This document shows, in pieces, positions 45,977-55,476 of a stretch of DNA of 64,000 nt. The notes under the pieces are model-generated. The model was not told the origin of the DNA. It ran no database searches and saw nothing but the letters and a program-made list of their open reading frames with translations. The stretch is from positions 5,758,001 through 5,822,000 of the forward strand of contig NZ_JAUALB010000001.1 in assembly GCF_030345795.1 (NCBI RefSeq), written 5' to 3'. The stretch comes from Micromonospora sp. WMMA1363. GTDB taxonomy: Bacteria; Actinomycetota; Actinomycetes; Mycobacteriales; Micromonosporaceae. The stretch's first letter is position 1; each line of letters opens with the position of its first letter. The position numbers and the translations under genes were made by a program.

Positions 45977-46817
45977 TCACGTTGTGGTTGTTGCTGTGAT
46001 GGTCCAGGGGTTGGGGATCTTGCTGCCGCGGTAGCGGTAGCGTTTGATCTTGACGCTGGCGGCGCCGTAGAAGGTGATCCCGTTGTGGGCGTATCGTCCG
46101 CCGTGGGTGAAGCGGTGGCGGATCTCCCGCCAGGAGATGGGGTGGTGCTTGCGGCGTATCCAGCCGCCGATGCGCTTCCAGGCGTGGTAGTCGATCTGCT
46201 GGAAGCAGCGGCTGGAGGAGCCGTGGCGGAAGTAGTTCGCCCAGCCTCGTAGCGACCGGCCGAGGGTCAGCAGGATCTCGTCGAGGTCGCGGTAGAGGGT
46301 TGACCTGTTCTTGGTGCACTCGCGTGTTCGGTCCCGCATGGCCTGCATGGCCTTGGTCGACGGGAAGGTGAACACGTAGGCCTTGCGGCTTCCTCGTTTG
46401 GTGCGGCGCACGATCGTGTGCCCGAGGAAGTCGAAGCCCTGGTCGATGTGCACCACGCGGGTCTTGTCTTCGGCCAGGCGTAGCCCGAGTGGGGCGATGA
46501 CCTGGGCGATCTCATCGAGCAGCGCCTGGGCGTGATGTTGTTGGCCTTTGACGAGCACGACGAAGTCGTCGGCGTAGCGCACGAGCCGCCAGGTGGCCAG
46601 CCCGCGTGCCCGCCGCCGGTGCCGCTGGTTGCCGTCGCCGAAGGATTTCCACTGCCGGTTGAAGTGTTCATCCAGCGTGGACAGGGCGATGTTGGCCAGC
46701 AGTGGTGACAAGATCCCGCCTTGCGGGGTGCCCCGCCACGAGTTGCGGCGCGCCGGACAGCGTGGCGCCCCATCTCCAGTCCTCCAGGTATCCGGCGGTG
46801 AGCATGTTGCGCACCAG
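45977..46817 (-). pseudogene. Truncated, frameshifted group II intron reverse transcriptase
   Basis: The readable part begins LVRNMLTAGYLEDWRWGATL in one frame, then the RT4 motif GTPQGGILSPLLANIALS, the RYADDFVVLV active site and the maturase domain continue in another. So a frameshift lies just before RT4, about 46,720-46,760. The N-terminal half is missing because IS1380 copy 2 begins at 46818. The intact segment from 46711 down (about 244 residues) ends in NPWTITATTTT. Not functional. Confidence 0.75.
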
Positions 46818-47755
46818 CCTCGTCCGTTCAGAGCGGATTTGATTCATCGAGGGTCATGAAGGAAAGGTGCGCCTGGCCTGCAAGGATGTGAGTGTCTACG
46901 TCATGTCCACAGCAGAGTCGGGTGCACCTTTCTGGTGAGTAAGAGTAGCGGGTGGGATCAGCGGCTGCAGGTCGCGGCGGGTGGGAAGGGTTTGGTCGGG
47001 CATGCCGGCGCGGTTTTGCTGCGGCGGTGCGCGGACCGGACCGGGCTGGCCTGGGCGTTGAACGCGGTGCTGCCTCGCGGTGCGGGGCCGGGGTGGTGGG
47101 ACCGGGGCACGGTCTTGATCTGCCTGGCGACCGCGATCGTGCTCGGCGCGACCAGCATGTCCGACATCGGGCTGCTCGCCCATCAGGCGCTGGTGTTCGC
47201 CGAGCCACCGTCGGAAGCGACCGTGCGCCGTGCTCTGGCCGGCCTCGACGAGACCGCCCTGCGCCGGATCGCCAAGGCGCGGGCGAAGGCCCGCGCCCGG
47301 GTCTGGGAGCTTCTCGAGCGCCGGCCGCAGGGGTTTCCGTGGCTGCTGGTGGCGGGCAAGCTGCTGACCGGGTGGGTGGTCATCGATCTGGACGCCACCC
47401 TGATCACCGCTCACTCCGACAAGCAGGGCGCGGCGGCCACGTTCAAGAAAGGCTTCGGGTTCCACCCCCTCGGGGCGTGGTGCGCGAACACCAGCGAGAG
47501 CCTGGCCATGCTGCTGCGGCCGGGCAACGCCGGCTCGAACACCGTGGTTGATCACATCCGGGTGTTGGGTGAGGCGGTCGCCCAACTGCCGGTCAGATAC
47601 CGGCGCAAGATCCTGGTGCGGGTCGACGGGGCCGGCGCCACCCACGACCTGGTGACCCACCTGGAGCAGATGAACCGGCTGTGGCGCAGTGAGCCACCCC
47701 CGCTTTCATGGAGTTTCTTGACCATGGTCTGATGGCCGTGGGGGAGGAAGTATCC

Positions 47756-48067
47756 GTGGCAGCACCGAAGAAGTACCCCGATGAGCTCCGTCAGCGCGCT
47801 GTGCGCTTGTACCGCGAATCGGACCCGAAGCCGGTGATCCGGCGCTTGGCCGAGCAGCTCGGCGTGCATCACGAGGCGCTCAGGAACTGGATCCGTCAGG
47901 CCGAGGCTGACACGGGTGAGCGTCACGACCGGCCGACCAGCGAGATGGTCGAGGAGAACCGCCGGCTGCGCAGGGAGGTCACCGAGCTGCGGCGGGCCAA
48001 CGAGATCCTGAAAGCGGCGAGCGCGTATTTCGCGGCGGAGCTCGACCCGACCCGGCGACGGTCATGA
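47756..48067 (+). CDS. IS3 OrfA (helix-turn-helix subunit)
   Basis: A 103-residue protein with an N-terminal HTH (KKYPDELRQRAVRLYRES, then VIRRLAEQLGVHHEALRNWI) and a C-terminal leucine-zipper-like helix (ENRRLRREVTELRRANEIL). It binds the element ends. GTG 47756 has GGAGGAA six bases upstream. The TGA overlaps the orfB ATG (ATGA); the two are coupled by overlap rather than by an obvious slippery run. Confidence 0.9.
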   Translation: MAAPKKYPDELRQRAVRLYRESDPKPVIRRLAEQLGVHHEALRNWIRQAEADTGERHDRPTSEMVEENRRLRREVTELRRANEILKAASAYFAAELDPTRRRS

Positions 48068-48990
48068 CGTTCATTGATGAACACCGTGACCAGTTCGCGG
48101 TCGCGCTCCTGCTACGGGTCCTGAACATCGGCGCTTCGACCTACTACGCGTGGGTCAAGCAGGCCGAGGCGCCCTGCGACCGCGACGTGGTCGACCTGGG
48201 CCTGATCTCCAACATTCACGAGATCTGGGAGACCTCCGGGCGCACCTACGGCGCGGACCGGGTCCACCGCCAGCTACGCCGCGACGGCATCTACGTGGGT
48301 CGCAAACGCGTCGAGCGGCTGATGACGCAGCAGGGCTGGCAGGGCGCGTTCCTGCGCCGCGGCTGGCGCGGCGGCTCCACGCGGCAGGACCCACGGCACA
48401 CACCGGCGCCGGACCTTGTCGGGCGGCAGTTCACCGCCACCGGGCCGAACCGGCTCTGGGTCGCCGACGCCACCCGCATCCCCTGCGGCGAAGGCGTGTT
48501 CTGGCTCGCCGCGGTCCGCGACGTCTTCTCCCGCCGAATCGTCGGCTGGAAGACCTCCAACCGCTGCGACACCGACCTGATCCTCGCCGCCCTCGAATAC
48601 GGCATCTGGTCGCGCGACGTCCGCGACGGCCAGTTGATCCACCACTCAGATCGCGGGTCGAACTACACATCGTTCCGGTTCGCGGAACGCTTACAGGACA
48701 ACGGGATCCTGCCCTCGATGGGCTCCGTCGGCGACAGCTACGACAACGCCCTGATGGAGAATTTCTGGTCGACGCTGAAGATCGAACTCGTCTACCGCAC
48801 GAGCTGGCGGACCCGCGACGAGGCCGAGAACGCGATCTTCGCCTACATCGACGGCTGGTACAACACCCGCCGCATCCAGAAGGAACTGGGCTACCTCAGC
48901 CCGAACGAGTACGAGACCGCCTGGCACACCCACCAGAGGCAACCAGCCGAACCACCTATCGCCACCCCTGCGCCAGCCGGCAGCAGGTAA
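48064..48990 (+). CDS. IS3 OrfB (DDE integrase)
   Basis: A 308-residue transposase with the IS3 N-terminal HTH_21 region (YGADRVHRQLRRDGIYVGRK) and an rve integrase core. The catalytic Asp is in LWVADATRIP, the second Asp in IHHSDRGSNYTS, and the Glu in DNALMENFWSTLKIE. Complete, probably active. Confidence 0.93.
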   Translation: MTFIDEHRDQFAVALLLRVLNIGASTYYAWVKQAEAPCDRDVVDLGLISNIHEIWETSGRTYGADRVHRQLRRDGIYVGRKRVERLMTQQGWQGAFLRRGWRGGSTRQDPRHTPAPDLVGRQFTATGPNRLWVADATRIPCGEGVFWLAAVRDVFSRRIVGWKTSNRCDTDLILAALEYGIWSRDVRDGQLIHHSDRGSNYTSFRFAERLQDNGILPSMGSVGDSYDNALMENFWSTLKIELVYRTSWRTRDEAENAIFAYIDGWYNTRRIQKELGYLSPNEYETAWHTHQRQPAEPPIATPAPAGSR

Positions 48991-49667
48991 CCACCGCTCC
49001 AGCAAAGCGGGGGAAGCTCACAGCGTGAAGTTCACTGTCGGCTGGACGATCACCGACGCCGACGAGACCGCGATCGCCGTGCTGCCCGCCGATGCCTGGA
49101 CCAGCAGCCTCGAACCCGACGGTAATGCCACCGATCAGGCGCAGGTCGCCGAGCTGACCGGCCTCAACCAGCGGGTCGGCAACTGGATCGACGGGCTACG
49201 GCTGATCGTGCGGCGGACCAGACCGTCCACCCGACACGTCAGGAACCTAACCGACCTGGAGAAACGTACCGGCTGGCGGTACGCGATCGTCGCCACCAAC
49301 ATCCGCCGCATCCACGGCGTGGCCGGCTCTCACCAGCCGCAATGGCTCGACGTGCTGCACCGTTCGCACGCCGGAGTGGAAGATCAGGTGCGCACGAACA
49401 AGGCCATGGGCCTGCGAAACCTGCCCTCGAAGGCCTGGACCGTCAACCGCGGCTGGGTCCTAGCCGCGAACATCGCCGCCGATCTGGCCGCCTGCACCCG
49501 ACTGCTCGGCCTGCACGACCAGCCCGACCTCGCCGACGCCGAACCCGGCACCCTGCGCTACCGGCTGCTGCACCTACCCGCCAAGCTGGCCAGCCACGCC
49601 CGCCGGAAGATCCTGTCCATCCCCGACACCTGGCCCTGGGCTGAGGCGTTCCAACTCTGCTGGCACC

Positions 49668-51038
49668 GGGACTGTACAAATAACGGCTGATCGACCGATC
49701 AAGGGAGAGACGCCAGATGACGACCGAGACCACCGTGGGACAGCCGGCCGTGGAGCCGGTGGGTGCGGTCACGGATGAGCAGTTGATCGCGATGCTGGTC
49801 GATCGGGCTCGTGGTGACGGGTTGAAGCTGACCGGCGAGGGTGGGCTGCTGCAGCAGCTGACGAAGCGGGTCCTCGAGTCGGCGTTGGATGGGGAGATCA
49901 CCGACCACGTCGGCTACGACAAGCACGACCCGGCGGGTCGGGGTAGCGGGAACACCCGTAACGGCAGCCGGACCAAGACGGTGCTCACCGACGTCGGGCC
50001 GGTCGAGGTGCGGGTCCCACGCGACGCCGCCGGGACGTTCGAGCCGCAGATCGTGCGTAAGCGGCAGCGGCGTCTGACCGGCGTCGACGACATGGTCCTG
50101 TCGCTGTCGGCCAAGGGCCTGACCCACGGCGAGATCGCCGCGCACCTGGCTGAGGTCTACGGCGCTGAGGTGTCGAAGCAGACCATCTCCACGATCACCG
50201 ACAAGGTCATGGACGGCATGGCCGAGTGGCAGAACCGGCCCCTGGACCGGGTCTACCCGGTCGTGTTCATCGACGCCATCAACGTCAAGATCAGGGACGG
50301 TCAGGTCGCGAACCGGCCGATCTACCTCGCGATGGCGGTCACCGTCGACGGCCACCGCGACATCCTCGGTATCTGGGCCGGTGACGGCGGCGAGGGCGCC
50401 AAGTACTGGCTGCACGTGCTCACCGAGTTGAAGAACCGCGGCGTGGCCGACGTGCTGATGCTGGTCTGTGACGGGCTCAAGGGACTGCCGGAGACGGTGG
50501 AGACGGTGTGGCCGCGCACGATCGTGCAGACGTGTGTGGTGCACCTGCTGCGCAACTCGTTCCGCTACGCCGCCCGGCAGGACTGGGACAAGATCGCCAA
50601 AGCGCTGCGGCCGGTCTACACCGCGGCGACCGAGGACGCCGCCACCGAGCGGTTCCTCGAGTTCGCCGAGGCGTGGGGCCGTAAGTATCCGGCGATCGTG
50701 AAGCTGTGGGAGAACGCGTGGGCGGAGTTCGTGCCGTTCCTCGCCTTCGACGTGGAGATCCGCAAGGTCATCTGCTCCACGAACGCGATCGAGTCCGTCA
50801 ACGCCCGTATCCGCAGGGCCGTGCGAGCTCGTGGCCACTTCCCGAACGAGCAGGCCGCACTCAAGTGCGTCTACATGGCCTTGATGAGCCTCGACCCGAC
50901 CGGAGCCGGCCGCCGACGCTGGACCATGCGCTGGAAAGCACCACTGAACGCCTTCCAGATCGCCTTCGAAGGCCGGCTCACCCCGGCCAACAACTGACCA
51001 CCTCAACAACCAAGATCAGCCGTTAACTTGACACTCCC
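49668..51038 (+). mobile_element. IS256-family insertion sequence, copy B
   Basis: A 1,371-bp copy in the orientation opposite to copy A, with the same ends (GGGACTGTACAAATAACGG left). Flanks differ: left CTGGCACC (IS1380 copy 2 interior), right GGATCTGG (interior of an XRE gene). With both neighbours truncated and no target duplication, it marks a deletion or recombination junction rather than a simple insertion. Confidence 0.9.
49717..50997 (+). CDS. IS256-family (mutator) transposase, copy B
   Basis: A 426-residue transposase nearly identical to copy A, with the same catalytic residues (IDAIN, VCDGLKG, NAIESVNARIR). It has AGGGAGAG upstream of the ATG. Open and probably active. Confidence 0.93.
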   Translation: MTTETTVGQPAVEPVGAVTDEQLIAMLVDRARGDGLKLTGEGGLLQQLTKRVLESALDGEITDHVGYDKHDPAGRGSGNTRNGSRTKTVLTDVGPVEVRVPRDAAGTFEPQIVRKRQRRLTGVDDMVLSLSAKGLTHGEIAAHLAEVYGAEVSKQTISTITDKVMDGMAEWQNRPLDRVYPVVFIDAINVKIRDGQVANRPIYLAMAVTVDGHRDILGIWAGDGGEGAKYWLHVLTELKNRGVADVLMLVCDGLKGLPETVETVWPRTIVQTCVVHLLRNSFRYAARQDWDKIAKALRPVYTAATEDAATERFLEFAEAWGRKYPAIVKLWENAWAEFVPFLAFDVEIRKVICSTNAIESVNARIRRAVRARGHFPNEQAALKCVYMALMSLDPTGAGRRRWTMRWKAPLNAFQIAFEGRLTPANN

Positions 51039-51332
51039 GGATCTGGCGGTACGAGACCGGTCAGGTCCCCATGCACCCGAACGACGTGGAGGCCATGTGC
51101 CGCGTCTACGGGGCGCCCCGGGAGACGATCGAGACGATGCGGGCGTTGGCCTCGATTCGTCAGAGGGTTTTGATCCCTCGCCGTCCGTTTCGGTTTGACC
51201 GTTTTGTTCCATGCGGTTGGGGGTCGGGGTCGGCGCGTGTCGCTGCGCGGGCGCCGGTTCTCCAGGTCCGGGTGGTTTCTCTGCTGGTAGGGCCGGGGGG
51301 ACGGGTCAGGTCGGCGGGGGTATCAGGCCTAG

Positions 51333-52712
51333 TACTGCAACGGCGGGTCGTGACTTATGGCGGTTTGAGTCGTTTGCGGTAGTGGGCGGCTCGGGCTTGT
51401 TCCTGGCGGCGACGGCGGAAGTCGGACCAGCGCAGGATGTGGTCGGCTCGACGGCGGGTGGTCAGGACGAGGTGGGCGAACAGGCGGCGGATTTCGTTGC
51501 TGCTCAGCGGGATCTGGCTGCGCTCGTTTGCGGTGGTGCCCCCTTTGCGGCTTCGAGGGCGCGGGTGACGACGAGGAACGCGGCGGCGGCCATCGCGAGG
51601 GTGATGTGGGCGTACCAGGCGTCGTAGCGGCGGACCTGGTACTGGTCCAGGCCGACCTCGTTCTTCGCGGTCTGGAACGATTCCTCCACCGACCAACGGC
51701 TACCGGCGACCCGCACCAGGTCGCGTAGTCGGGTGCCGCGGGGGCCGAAGCAGACGTAGTAGGCGATGTCGCCGGGATCCGTGATCGAGCGTCGGGCCAG
51801 GACCCAGCCGCGGCGGCCGTGGGCAAAGGTGCGGCGGATCGGCAGCCGAGCCCAGTCGTAGCGGCGCGGCCCGTGCGCGCCGTCACCACACGACAGTCGT
51901 TGCCACGCGCCCGCACGCACCCTGCCGATCAGCTCGTCGACACCGGTGGTGGTGTGCAGCCCGGAGGGCACCCGATCGTCGCGTCGGGTGGCCATCACGT
52001 ACGCGATGTCCCGATCCTCCAACCAGCCCCGCAGGCCAGGGTTCTGCCCGTAGGCCTCATCGGCCGTGAACCACGAAAACGGCACCCCCGCGGTGACCGC
52101 CCGCTCCAGCATGGCCTGCGCCTGCTGCGGCTTGGTCGCGAACCCGACGGCGTCCGGGATCGCCGAGCGCCGGCACCGGTCCCGATCACCGGTCCACGAC
52201 TTCGGCAGGTACAACTCCCGATCGATCAACGCCCGACCCCGCGGCGTGGCGTAGCACAGGAACGTGCCGATCTGGCAGTTCTCGGTCTTGCCCGCCGTAC
52301 CCGAATACTGCCGTTGGACCCCCGCCGACGCACGGCCCTTCTTGACGAACCCCGTCTCGTCAGCGATGAGCACCCCGGCCGCATCGCCGATCTGGTCCAC
52401 CACGTAATCGCGCACGTCATCGCGGACCGCGTCCCGGTCCCACGCCGCGCTGCACAGCATGCCCTGCAACCCGTCCGGCGACACATGCCCAGCCTGCTCC
52501 GCGAGGGTCCAGCCGTTACGCCGCTCCAACGGTGCCAGTAGCCCCCGCACATACGCCCATGCCCGCCGCCGCGGCTCCACCCGCTCAAACCGATGCGCGA
52601 ACCGGAAGAACAACTCCTCCAACCCGGCATCCCACGACCCGACCACCCGCGCATCCACCACAACCAACCAACGAATGATCAGCACCCGAAGCTACGACCC
52701 GCCGTTGCAGTA
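51333..52712 (-). mobile_element. IS701-family insertion sequence
   Basis: A 1,380-bp element with near-perfect ends (TACTGCAACGGCGGGTCGT both sides) and target duplication CTAG at 51329-51332 and 52713-52716, matching the YTAR target type of the family. It is inside IS1380 copy 3 and so younger than it. Confidence 0.93.
51355..52685 (-). CDS. IS701-family transposase, two frames joined at a slippery site
   Basis: Frame one runs 52685-51504 (393 residues) with the family segments LIADETGFVKKG (first Asp), WFTADEAYGQNPGLR (second Asp) and SRWSVEESFQTAKNEVGLDQ (Glu). The usual IS701 C-terminal tail (EIRRLFAHLVL ... WSDFRRRRQEQARAAHY) is in the -1 frame, ending at 51355. At 51546-51540 the minus strand reads A-AAG-GGG, a canonical -1 slippery heptamer, which would join the frames into about 443 residues. 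A plain frameshift mutation is the alternative. The DDE residues are all in the first frame. Confidence 0.85.
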
Positions 52713-54877
52713 CTAGGCGGTGCCAGCAGAGTTGGAACGCCTCAGCCCAGGGCCAGGTGTCGGGGATGGACAGGATCTTCCGGCGGGCGTGGCTGGCCAG
52801 CTTGGCGGGTAGGTGCAGCAGCCGGTAGCGCAGGGTGCCGGGTTCGGCGTCGGCGAGGTCGGGCTGGTCGTGCAGGCCGAGCAGTCGGGTGCAGGCGGCC
52901 AGATCGGCGGCGATGTTCGCGGCTAGGACCCAGCCGCGGTTGACGGTCCAGGCCTTCGAGGGCAGGTTTCGCAGGCCCATGGCCTTGTTCGTGCGCACCT
53001 GATCTTCCACTCCGGCGTGCGAACGGTGCAGCACGTCGAGCCATTGCGGCTGGTGAGAGCCGGCCACGCCGTGGATGCGGCGGATGTTGGTGGCGACGAT
53101 CGCGTACCGCCAGCCGGTACGTTTCTCCAGGTCGGTTAGGTTCCTGACGTGTCGGGTGGACGGTCTGGTCCGCCGCACGATCAGCCGTAGCCCGTCGATC
53201 CAGTTGCCGACCCGCTGGTTGAGGCCGGTCAGCTCGGCGACCTGCGCCTGATCGGTGGCATTACCGTCGGGTTCGAGGCTGCTGGTCCAGGCATCGGCGG
53301 GCAGCACGGCGATCGCGGTCTCGTCGGCGTCGGTGATCGTCCAGCCGACAGTGAACTTCACGCTGCGCCACAGCCGGTTCATCTGCTCCAGGTGGGTCAC
53401 CAGGTCGTGGGTGGCGCCGGCCCCGTCGACCCGCACCAGGATCTTGCGCCGGTATCTGACCGGCAGTTGGGCGACCGCCTCACCCAACACCCGGATGTGA
53501 TCAACCACGGTGTTCGAGCCGGCGTTGCCCGGCCGCAGCAGCATGGCCAGGCTCTCACTGGTGTTCGCGCACCACGCCCCGAGGGGGTGGAACCCGAAGC
53601 CTTTCTTGAACGTGGCCGCCGCGCCCTGCTTGTCGGAGTGAGCGGTGATCAGGGTGGCGTCCAGATCGATGACCACCCACCCGGTCAGCAGCTTGCCCGC
53701 CACCAGCAGCCACGGAAACCCCTGCGGCCGGCGCTCGAGAAGCTCCCAGACCCGGGCGCGGGCCTTCGCCCGCGCCTTGGCGATCCGGCGCAGGGCGGTC
53801 TCGTCGAGGCCGGCCAGAGCACGGCGCACGGTCGCTTCCGACGGTGGCTCGGCGAACACCAGCGCCTGATGGGCGAGCAGCCCGATGTCGGACATGCTGG
53901 TCGCGCCGAGCACGATCGCGGTCGCCAGGCAGATCAAGACCGTGCCCCGGTCCCACCACCCCGGCCCCGCACCGCGAGGCAGCACCGCGTTCAACGCCCA
54001 GGCCAGCCCGGTCCGGTCCGCGCACCGCCGCAGCAAAACCGCGCCGGCATGCCCGACCAAACCCTTCCCACCCGCCGCGACCTGCAGCCGCTGATCCCAC
54101 CCGCTACTCTTACTCACCAGAAAGGTGCACCCGACTCTGCTGTGGACATGACGTAGACACTCACATCCTTGCAGGCCAGGCGCACCTTTCCTTCATGACC
54201 CTCGATGAATCAAATCCGCTCTGAACGGACGAGGTTGGCCCGGGAGACCAAGGCGCACGGCTGGTGGCACAGCTACGGCTCGGCGATCAAGGACTGGTTC
54301 AAGCTGTACGTCGGCTTGGAGGCCGCCGCGACCAGAATCCGTCACTACGAGGTCAACCTGGTGCCGGGACTGTTGCAGACCGTGGAGTACATGACGGAGG
54401 TGATCGCCACGGACAATCCGCAGCTCACCGAGGCGGAACGCCGGGCGAAGGTCGACGTTCGCCTGCACCGGCAGCGTCTCCTGGCGCGGGCCATCCCCCG
54501 GGCGCCCCACCTCGACGTGATCCTGAACGAGGCGGTGCTGCGGCGGCCCTTGCGGAGTCGGCCGGCGATGGTTCGCCAACTCGAGGCGTTGGCCGTGGCC
54601 GGCCAGCGGCACAACGTCGGCATCCGGGTGCTGCCGCTGAGCGCCGGTCTGGTCCGCTGGGCGCAGGCGGGCACCTTCACGATGCTGGAATTCCCCACCG
54701 ACGTGCGGGAGCCCGAGCCGACCACCGTCTACATGGACGGGCCGTGCGGGGCGGTCTACCTTGACAAGGCCCACGAGATCCAGACCTACGAGGACGCCTG
54801 GCGCTCGCTCGGCGAGCGGGCGCGAGGTGCTGACGAGTCCCGTGAGCTGATCACGGCGATTGCGAGGGAGATGACCG

Positions 54878-55075
54878 ATGAGACGTGACGGGGTGTGGCG
54901 CAAGTCGTCCCGGTCCGGCGGCGAGGGTAACTGCGTGGAGGTGGCGGCGTTCGCCGCCGCGGTCGGGGTGCGGGACAGCAAGGACCGGCCGGGGCCGGCG
55001 CTGAGCTTCGGCCCGGCGGCGTGGACGCGGTTCGTCGCCGCCACCCGGGTCGGCCGGTTCGACAACCGGCCCTGA
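54878..55075 (+). CDS. DUF397 domain protein
   Basis: A 65-residue protein with the DUF397 pattern: WRKSSRSGGEGNCVEVA, then VRDSKDRPGPALSF and WTRFVAA. In actinomycetes these small proteins are encoded next to XRE/DUF5753 regulators and act with them, sometimes in developmental control. It overlaps the end of the DUF5753 frame by 11 bases. It is complete although its partner gene is broken. Confidence 0.88.
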   Translation: MRRDGVWRKSSRSGGEGNCVEVAAFAAAVGVRDSKDRPGPALSFGPAAWTRFVAATRVGRFDNRP

Positions 55076-55476
55076 ACGACACCGGTGTAAGCCCAGCGGG
55101 CCGCCGTTCGGGGTGCGGATGTTCGGGGAGGACACCACCAGGACGGCGGCCTGCCGCGCTCGCGCTGAGCTGCGGTGCGCTGCGGCGCGGCGCGGGTCGG
55201 CGGGCTTCCGAGGGTTGGGTGGGGTCGGAGGGCTGAGGGGTCGGCGGTTCGGGTGGTGGACGGGGCGACTCCGCAAGGGTGGCGACCGCGTTCGCCGGTT
55301 TCGTCTTACACGGCGGCCATGTCGCCTTTCGGAGCATTCTTCGTATCTCCTGCTTTATATAAGCAATTTTCGCCTATGGTGCCTTTCGAGTGGTTGTCAC
55401 TCGCCGGGAGTGGCCTGGGCGCGTCTGTGGCCCGTGGCGACGACTCCTGTCCATATCTGGGAAGGACCACAAGGCC
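55076..55476 (+). promoter_or_regulatory. Upstream region of the first beta-helix gene
   Basis: A 401-bp region without a gene. The AT-rich segment around 55350-55380 (TATATAAGCAATTTTCGCC, then TATGGT) is conserved before the second copy (TAAGCAATTTTCGCC, then TACGGT at about 57338-57357), so it probably includes the promoter. GGAAGGA precedes the start codon. Confidence 0.45.

Larger units (their letters stand above)
44394..46817 (-). mobile_element. Remnant of a second group II intron, split by IS256
   Basis: On the minus strand this holds the C-terminal part of a reverse transcriptase, then domain V (GAGCCGGATGCGCGG with CGCGCACGTCCGGTTC) and domain VI. In domain VI GGGCGGCC pairs with GGCCG-A-CCC, leaving a bulged A seven bases before a CCCCAC 3' end at 44394. 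IS256 copy A sits inside domain VI just after this A. The 5' part is removed by IS1380 copy 2 at 46818. It is a different intron from the tandem array. Confidence 0.75.
47690..49020 (+). mobile_element. IS3-family insertion sequence
   Basis: A 1,331-bp element with ends TGAGCCACCCCCGCTTT and (reversed) TGAGCTTCCCCCGCTTT and a 3-bp target duplication CAG (47687-47689, 49021-49023). It holds overlapping orfA and orfB. It is intact and inserted in the IS1380 copy 2 transposase, so it arrived later. Confidence 0.93.
46818..49667 (+). mobile_element. IS1380-family element, copy 2, right end deleted, IS3 inside
   Basis: It starts with CCTCGTCCGTTCAGAG directly after CCAG and matches copy 1 up to element position 1,516, then stops at IS256 copy B (49668). 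The final 185 bp including the right terminal repeat are missing, so it cannot move. IS3 (47690-49020) interrupts it with a 3-bp duplication. Confidence 0.9.
46935..49667 (+). pseudogene. IS1380 transposase, copy 2, interrupted and truncated
   Basis: Residues 1-251 lie in 46935-47689 and the rest from 49024, joined across the IS3 insertion after CAG. The last ten codons are lost at the junction with IS256 copy B (after FQLCWHR). Inactive. Confidence 0.9.
51306..54117 (-). pseudogene. IS1380 transposase, copy 3, interrupted by IS701
   Basis: The gene starts at 54117 and is intact to 52717, 466 codons in, then is cut by IS701 after CTAG. The last few codons lie at 51306-51328. The product would carry an aberrant 45-residue tail, so it may retain most domains, but the native C terminus is lost. 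Confidence 0.88.
51150..54234 (-). mobile_element. IS1380-family element, copy 3, with IS701 inside
   Basis: Ends CCTCGATTCGTCAGAGGG (left) and CGGACGAGG (right), with a 4-bp duplication TTGG at 51146-51149 and 54235-54238. Removing the inner IS701 and its CTAG copy leaves exactly 1,701 bp, the size of copy 1. Minus orientation. Confidence 0.93.
51039..54888 (+). pseudogene. XRE-family/DUF5753 regulator, truncated and split
   Basis: The host gene is read as 51039-51149 (IWRYETGQVPMHPNDVEAM ... ETMRALA) plus 54239-54888 (RETKAHGWWHSYGSAIKDWF onward). The first piece is the end of an XRE helix-turn-helix domain and the second is the DUF5753 domain ending TAIAREMTDET. The N-terminal HTH half is missing, lost at the IS256 copy B junction, and IS1380 copy 3 splits the rest with a TTGG duplication. 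The open frame from ATG 54205, within the IS end, could still yield a DUF5753-only protein of 227 residues. It is paired with the DUF397 gene downstream. Confidence 0.82.

Noticed and set aside
44493..51038. IS256 copies A and B as a composite transposon carrying the middle block
   Set aside because: The outer 8-bp flanks (CCGGCTCT and GGATCTGG) do not match, so there is no target duplication of the whole unit. Exchanging flanks as in a simple inversion between the two copies does not produce matches either.
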